Source: CAZGKW01 sp964526295 (GTDB lineage Bacteria; Planctomycetota; Phycisphaerae; FEN-1346). Taken from it: a stretch of 64,000 nt of DNA. Made by a program: the position numbers and the translations under genes. Below, piece by piece: positions 60,727-64,000 of this stretch. A model generated the notes under the pieces. That model was not told where the DNA came from, made no database searches, and saw only the letters and a list, made by a program, of their open reading frames with translations. Where the stretch lies: NCBI GenBank assembly GCA_964526295.1, contig CAZGKW010000003.1, forward strand, positions 107,194 to 171,193. Direction: 5' to 3'. Within the stretch, counting starts at the first letter, position 1. Every line of letters begins with the position of its first letter.

Positions 60727-60755
60727 ACTATACGCGAGTTTGGGGCGGAAGCAAA
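60727..60755 (-). promoter_or_regulatory. Promoter of the short minus-strand transcript
   Basis: TTTGCT (60755-60750), 17-base spacer, TATAGT (60732-60727) on the minus strand. Transcription would start near 60720 and end at the terminator at 60554. Confidence 0.6.
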
Positions 60756-60759
60756 TTGA

Positions 60760-61093
60760 TGTAACCCTGGGCAAGATGGGCACTTAGGGCGCGGCCTAGG
60801 AACGTCCGATAACCTCGCCGGCGCGCGGCACGGCCACGCGGTCCTTCGCCCGACCGTGCATCGGGCCATGGCGGACGCTCCGCCGATCGCGCAGACACGC
60901 CCACGCGACGGCGCGCGGGCGTGCCGTCCGGACGGCGCCGCCGCCCCTCGCCGGCGGCGAAAGACGCCCTGCACTTGACCCAGATCAAGGTAGACAAGCC
61001 CACCCCCCCACGTATAATGGTCCGACTCCGGATGGGCCGATTCGCCCGGCGGCCACTGCCGCGCCCGTCCACAACCGAAAGGGAGACCGTCCG
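60760..61093. other. Gap without a gene; -10 element before the NifU-like gene
   Basis: A 334-base GC-rich stretch without a supported reading frame. A TATAAT lies at about 61013-61018, 76 bases before the NifU-like start. The best -35 candidate (TAGACA, 60992-60997) has a short 15-base spacer. Confidence 0.4.
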
Positions 61094-61315
61094 ATGCAGG
61101 AACAGGTGCAAGCCGTGATTGACGAGATCCGTCCGATGCTCCAGGCCGACGGCGGCGACATCGAGCTCGTGGAGGTCGGCGAGGACGGCAACGTGAAGGT
61201 CCGCCTCCAGGGCGCCTGCAAGGGGTGCCCGGGGGCCCAGATGACGCTCAAGATGGCCGTCGAGCGGCGCCTGAAGGCCAAGGTGCCCGAGGTCCAGGCC
61301 GTCGAGGCCGTCTGA
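61094..61315 (+). CDS. NifU C-terminal-domain (Nfu-type) Fe-S scaffold
   Basis: This 73-residue stand-alone Nfu domain reads EEIRPMLQADGGDIELVEV-like at its start (IDEIRPMLQADGGDIELVEV) and has the cluster CxxC in LQGACKGCPGAQMTLKMAVER. It carries or delivers [4Fe-4S] clusters. GAAAGGGAGA precedes the ATG. The ferredoxin gene downstream is a plausible client. Confidence 0.95.
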   Translation: MQEQVQAVIDEIRPMLQADGGDIELVEVGEDGNVKVRLQGACKGCPGAQMTLKMAVERRLKAKVPEVQAVEAV

Positions 61316-61372
61316 CGCGGAACCTCGATTCCGTCCGTCTCAATCCCGAACCGCTGCGAAAGGAGGAAGAGG

Positions 61373-61546
61373 TTGGCTCACGTGATCAGTGATGAGTGCG
61401 TATCGTGCGGCTCCTGCGAGCCGGAGTGCCCCGTCGAGGCCATCAGCGAGGGCGACGCCATCTTCGTCATCGACGCCGACAAGTGCACCGACTGCGGCAC
61501 GTGCGTCGAGGTCTGCCCGGTCGACGCCATCAGCGCGCCGGAATAG
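61373..61546 (+). CDS. Two-cluster 4Fe-4S ferredoxin (57 residues, TTG start)
   Basis: A short gene, below the usual length cut. From a TTG start with a strong AAAGGAGG, it reads AHVISDECVSCGSCEPECPVEAI and then IDADKCTDCGTCVEVCPVDAI, two complete CxxCxxCxxxCP motifs, so a bacterial-type 2[4Fe-4S] ferredoxin of normal length (~56 residues). It may feed electrons to Fe-S enzymes such as the double-cubane system, but nothing shows a specific partner. Confidence 0.95.
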   Translation: MAHVISDECVSCGSCEPECPVEAISEGDAIFVIDADKCTDCGTCVEVCPVDAISAPE

Positions 61547-61654
61547 CCGACCGCGGCGCGGGAAGGGACCTTCGGCTGCCCGACCGCTGGTCGGCGGGCA
61601 GCCTTTTCTTTGCATGGGGCGCGGACCTCGGGCCGCAGCGAGAGAGGGGCGACG

Positions 61655-62650
61655 GTGGAAGCCGGACTCGATTACGCCAGGGCGGTCGCCGAGCTCAAGC
61701 GGGCCCGGCGGATCGTCTTTACGACCCACGTCAAGCCGGACGGCGACGGCCTCGGATGCATCGCCGCCCTTCGGGCCTGGTTGGGGGCCGACGGCACGGC
61801 GTGCGAGACGATCGTCCCGACGCCGCCCGCGGCCAAGTACGACTTCCTCGACCCGGACGGCTCGATCCGCGTCGCCGACGGCAGTCTCAACCGCGCCGCC
61901 GTCGACCCGCCCGACCTCGTCTGCGTCGTCGACACGGGGACGTGGCAGCAGCTCGACCGGGTGCGGCCGCTGGTCGCCGACTCCGGCGCGCCGGTCCTCG
62001 TGATCGACCATCACCGGACGCAGGACCCCTTGGCCGACCTCGCCCTGGTGGACCCGGAGGCGGCGGCGTGCGCGATGCTGGTGCACCGGTTGCTCGTCGA
62101 GGGGGGCGCGGCGTTGACGCCGGAGATGGCGGCGTTCCTGCTGGCGGCGCTGGCGTCCGACACCGGCTGGTTCAGTCTGCCGAACGTCGACGCCGAGACG
62201 TTCCGCCTGGCGGCGGCCCTGGTCGAGGCGGGGGCCCGGCCCGACCTGCTGTACGAGCAGCTCTACCTGAACCAGGATCCGGCGGCGCTCCGCCTGCTGG
62301 GGCAGGCCATCGACGCCATGCATCCGGCCCTGGGGGGGCGGGTCATGGTGGTCCGCCTGTCGCGGGACCGGTTCCGCCGGGCCGGCGCCTCGGACGCCCA
62401 CACCGAGAACGTCGTCAACGAGTGCCTGAAGGTCCGCGGCGTGGACGTGGGGGTGCTGCTGGTAGAGGTCGAGGCCCACGCCGACCACACCCGCGTCAGC
62501 CTCCGCAGCCGGCCGGGGACCAACGTCCTCCAGGTGGCGGAGCGGTTCGGCGGCGGGGGCCACGTCCGGGCCGCCGGCATGCGGGTGCCCGGCGACCTCG
62601 AGGAGGCCGAGGCGGCGGTCCTGGCGGCGGTTGCCGAGGTGCTCGACTGA
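61655..62650 (+). CDS. nrnA: DHH/DHHA1 phosphoesterase, NrnA-type nanoRNase / pAp phosphatase
   Basis: The 331-residue protein has the DHH motifs VFTTHVKPDGDGLGCIAAL, VCVVDTGTW, VIDHHRT and LASDTGWF, then DHHA1 with RFGGGGHVRAAGMRV at the C-terminus. NrnA enzymes degrade 2-5-mer RNAs and dephosphorylate pAp with Mn2+. Length and domain order are normal. The GTG at 61655 with GAGAGAGG upstream is chosen. Confidence 0.94.
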   Translation: MEAGLDYARAVAELKRARRIVFTTHVKPDGDGLGCIAALRAWLGADGTACETIVPTPPAAKYDFLDPDGSIRVADGSLNRAAVDPPDLVCVVDTGTWQQLDRVRPLVADSGAPVLVIDHHRTQDPLADLALVDPEAAACAMLVHRLLVEGGAALTPEMAAFLLAALASDTGWFSLPNVDAETFRLAAALVEAGARPDLLYEQLYLNQDPAALRLLGQAIDAMHPALGGRVMVVRLSRDRFRRAGASDAHTENVVNECLKVRGVDVGVLLVEVEAHADHTRVSLRSRPGTNVLQVAERFGGGGHVRAAGMRVPGDLEEAEAAVLAAVAEVLD

Positions 62651-62679
62651 GGGCCTGTCCGAGTAACCTGCTCTACTGC

Positions 62680-63490
62680 GGTCGGCGGCGCCCAGTCGCG
62701 GGCACCGCGGTGGGCAAACTAACGGAAAGCGCGGCGGGCAAACTAACGGAAAGCGCGGCGGGCAAACTAACGGAAAGCGCGGCGGGCAGTCCTGCCCGCC
62801 GCGCTACGGCAAGGGGCACCGGGCACCTCGCGATGGGCAAGACTGCCCACCGCGCTACAAAATGATGGAAAGCGCGGCGGGCGAACTAACGGAAACCGCG
62901 GCGGGCGAACTAATGGAAAGCGCGGCGGGCAGTCCTGCCCGCCGCGAAAAGGACTTCGAAACGCAAGTGACGCGGTGGGCAAGACTGCCCACCGCGCTAC
63001 GGCAAGGGGCGCCGGGCACCTCGCACAAGGACCGTGGCGCGGTGCCCAGTCGTGGGCACCGCGGTGGGCAAGACTGCCCACCGCGCGGCAAAATGAAGCA
63101 AAGCGCGGCGGGCAAACTAACGGAAAGCGCGGTGGGCAAACTAACGGAAAGCGCGGCGGGCAGTCCTGCCCGCCGCGAAAAGGACTTCGAAACGCAAGTG
63201 ACGCGGTGGGCAAGACTGCCCACCGCGCTACAAAATGATGGAAAGCGCGGTGGGCAAACTAACGGAAAGCGCGGCGGGCAGTCCTGCCCGCCGCGAAAAG
63301 GACTTCGAAACGCAAGTGACGCGGTGGGCAAGACTGCCCACCGCGCTACAAAATGATGGAAAGCGCGGTGGGCAAACTAACGGAAAGCGCGGCGGGCAGT
63401 CCTGCCCGCCGCGAAAAGGACTTCGAAACGCAAGTGACGCGATGGGCAGTCCTGCCCGCCGCGCTACGGCAAGGGGCGCCGGGCACCTCG
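62680..63490. repeat. Array of interspersed GC-rich hairpin repeats
   Basis: About 0.8 kb without a gene. Building blocks are CAAACTAACGGAAAGCGCGG (three in tandem at the left, then interspersed), hairpin GCGGTGGGCA-AGAC-TGCCCACCGC, its variant GCGGCGGGCA-GTCC-TGCCCGCCGC, and a spacer starting AAAAGGACTTCGAAACGCAA. A composite unit of ~118 bp containing both hairpins is repeated three times at the right (62935-63440). The two hairpin types differ by paired T-A/C-G changes. Resembles planctomycete REP/MITE-like arrays; no CRISPR structure. Confidence 0.85.
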
Positions 63491-63592
63491 CAAGCTCCAT
63501 GCGATGGACCGCGTTTTCAGGCTTGATTCCGGCGGGACCGGGCGTTACAGTTCCCGGTCTCGCATGACGGTTCGGGACGAACGGGAGAGACC

Positions 63593-63904
63593 ATGTACGC
63601 CATCATCGAAGACAGCGGCCGGCAGCTCCGCGTCGAGGAGGGCCAGACCCTCCAGGTCGACCTTCGCGACACCGAGCCCGGCTCCGAGCTGGTGTTCGAA
63701 CGGGTGCTGCTGGTGGGGGTCGGCAAGGACGTACGGGTGGGCAAGCCCCTGGTCGACGGGGCCCGCGTGACGGCCGAGGTGCTGGGCGACTCGAAAGGGC
63801 CGAAGCTGGAGGTGGTCCAGGTCCGCCGCCGCAAGAATTCGCGCCGCCACATCGGCCACCGCCAGAAGTTCCTCACGGTCCGGGTGACCAGAGTCGAGGT
63901 CTGA
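63593..63904 (+). CDS. rplU: 50S ribosomal protein L21
   Basis: This 103-residue protein is of typical L21 length: YAIIEDSGRQLRVEEGQTLQVD at the start, a KGPKLEVVQVRRRKNSRRHIGHRQKFLTVRV C-terminus with the GHRQ rRNA-binding motif. GGGAGAGACC precedes the ATG. rpmA usually follows, outside this window. Confidence 0.97.
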   Translation: MYAIIEDSGRQLRVEEGQTLQVDLRDTEPGSELVFERVLLVGVGKDVRVGKPLVDGARVTAEVLGDSKGPKLEVVQVRRRKNSRRHIGHRQKFLTVRVTRVEV

Positions 63905-63909
63905 AAGCG

Positions 63910-63939
63910 TTGGCGGAACGGCCGTTTTTCGCGTATAAT
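63910..63939 (+). promoter_or_regulatory. Promoter downstream of rplU
   Basis: TTGGCG (63910-63915), 18-base spacer, TATAAT (63934-63939). It would drive the gene beyond the window end. Confidence 0.5.
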
Positions 63940-64000
63940 ACCTAACCCGCATTATTCACGAAGGCGCCTGACGAGCAAGGGATTCAGGTGATTCGCGGGT

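Noticed and set aside
62680..63490. CRISPR array
   Set aside because: Repeats are interspersed hairpins and tandem blocks of different lengths, with spacers that are themselves repeated; no unique spacers and no cas genes.

Overview
This is a 64 kb piece of high-GC bacterial chromosome. The gene content suggests a member of the Planctomycetota, probably Phycisphaerae-like: a Tad pilus operon, a Ser/Thr kinase with TPRs, Tat-exported Gfo/Idh oxidoreductase, PQQ-repeat protein, exported heparinase- and pectate-lyase-like enzymes with an SSS symporter, and G+C-rich hairpin repeat arrays. That assignment is inference; no 16S gene is present.

Layout. 1-1.7 kb: the tail of an Sde182/DUF1593-type secreted protein and a frameshifted zinc alcohol dehydrogenase. 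1.7-9.2 kb: a small integrative element inserted in tRNA-Lys(CUU). It is bounded by a 49-bp direct repeat and carries integrase, two AlpA-like HTH proteins, a primase-helicase, a small-terminase-like protein and two unknown genes. This is the gene set of a phage satellite (PICI-like) rather than a full prophage. 9.4-14 kb: Gfo/Idh oxidoreductase, PQQ-repeat protein and HEAT-repeat protein.

14-28.4 kb is the most interesting stretch, a selenium region. It holds a whole selenocysteine machinery: a selD fusion gene, the tRNA-Sec gene (selC) 3 nt after it, and selA-selB on the other strand. Next to these lie three genes whose reading frames continue in frame through a UGA. One is a deiodinase-like thioredoxin-fold protein (motif TUPPFR). 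The other two are paralogous exported proteins that share a 41-residue tail after the UGA (23 of 41 residues identical, starting U-G-G-T-C). Each UGA is followed at the expected distance by a stem-loop; in the two paralogs the stem keeps a UGG loop and shows a compensatory C-G to U-A change. I recognise no described family with this tail and regard it as a candidate new selenoprotein family. A fourth, weaker candidate (CPTU-V-K at a C-terminus) lies between tRNA-Sec and a membrane 4Fe-4S protein. A double-cubane-cluster protein/activase pair, a Tat-exported C_GCAxxG_C_C protein and the remains of a NitT/TauT-type ABC transporter are interleaved.

28.5-40.8 kb: a decayed DUF4143 ATPase behind a perfect palindrome, two polysaccharide-lyase-like proteins, a beta-helix protein, an SSS transporter, tRNA-Arg(UCG), a small lipoprotein and two glycosyltransferases. 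40.8-55.4 kb: a 13-gene Tad/Flp pilus operon on the minus strand. It contains two CpaF ATPases, one with an FHA domain, and a transmembrane Ser/Thr kinase-TPR protein, but no secretin or CpaE gene. 55.5-64 kb: Hsp70, aconitase, paired terminator hairpins, a possible short transcript with a 19-residue peptide, NifU-type scaffold, a 57-residue ferredoxin missed by length filters, NrnA, a roughly 0.8 kb hairpin-repeat array and rplU.
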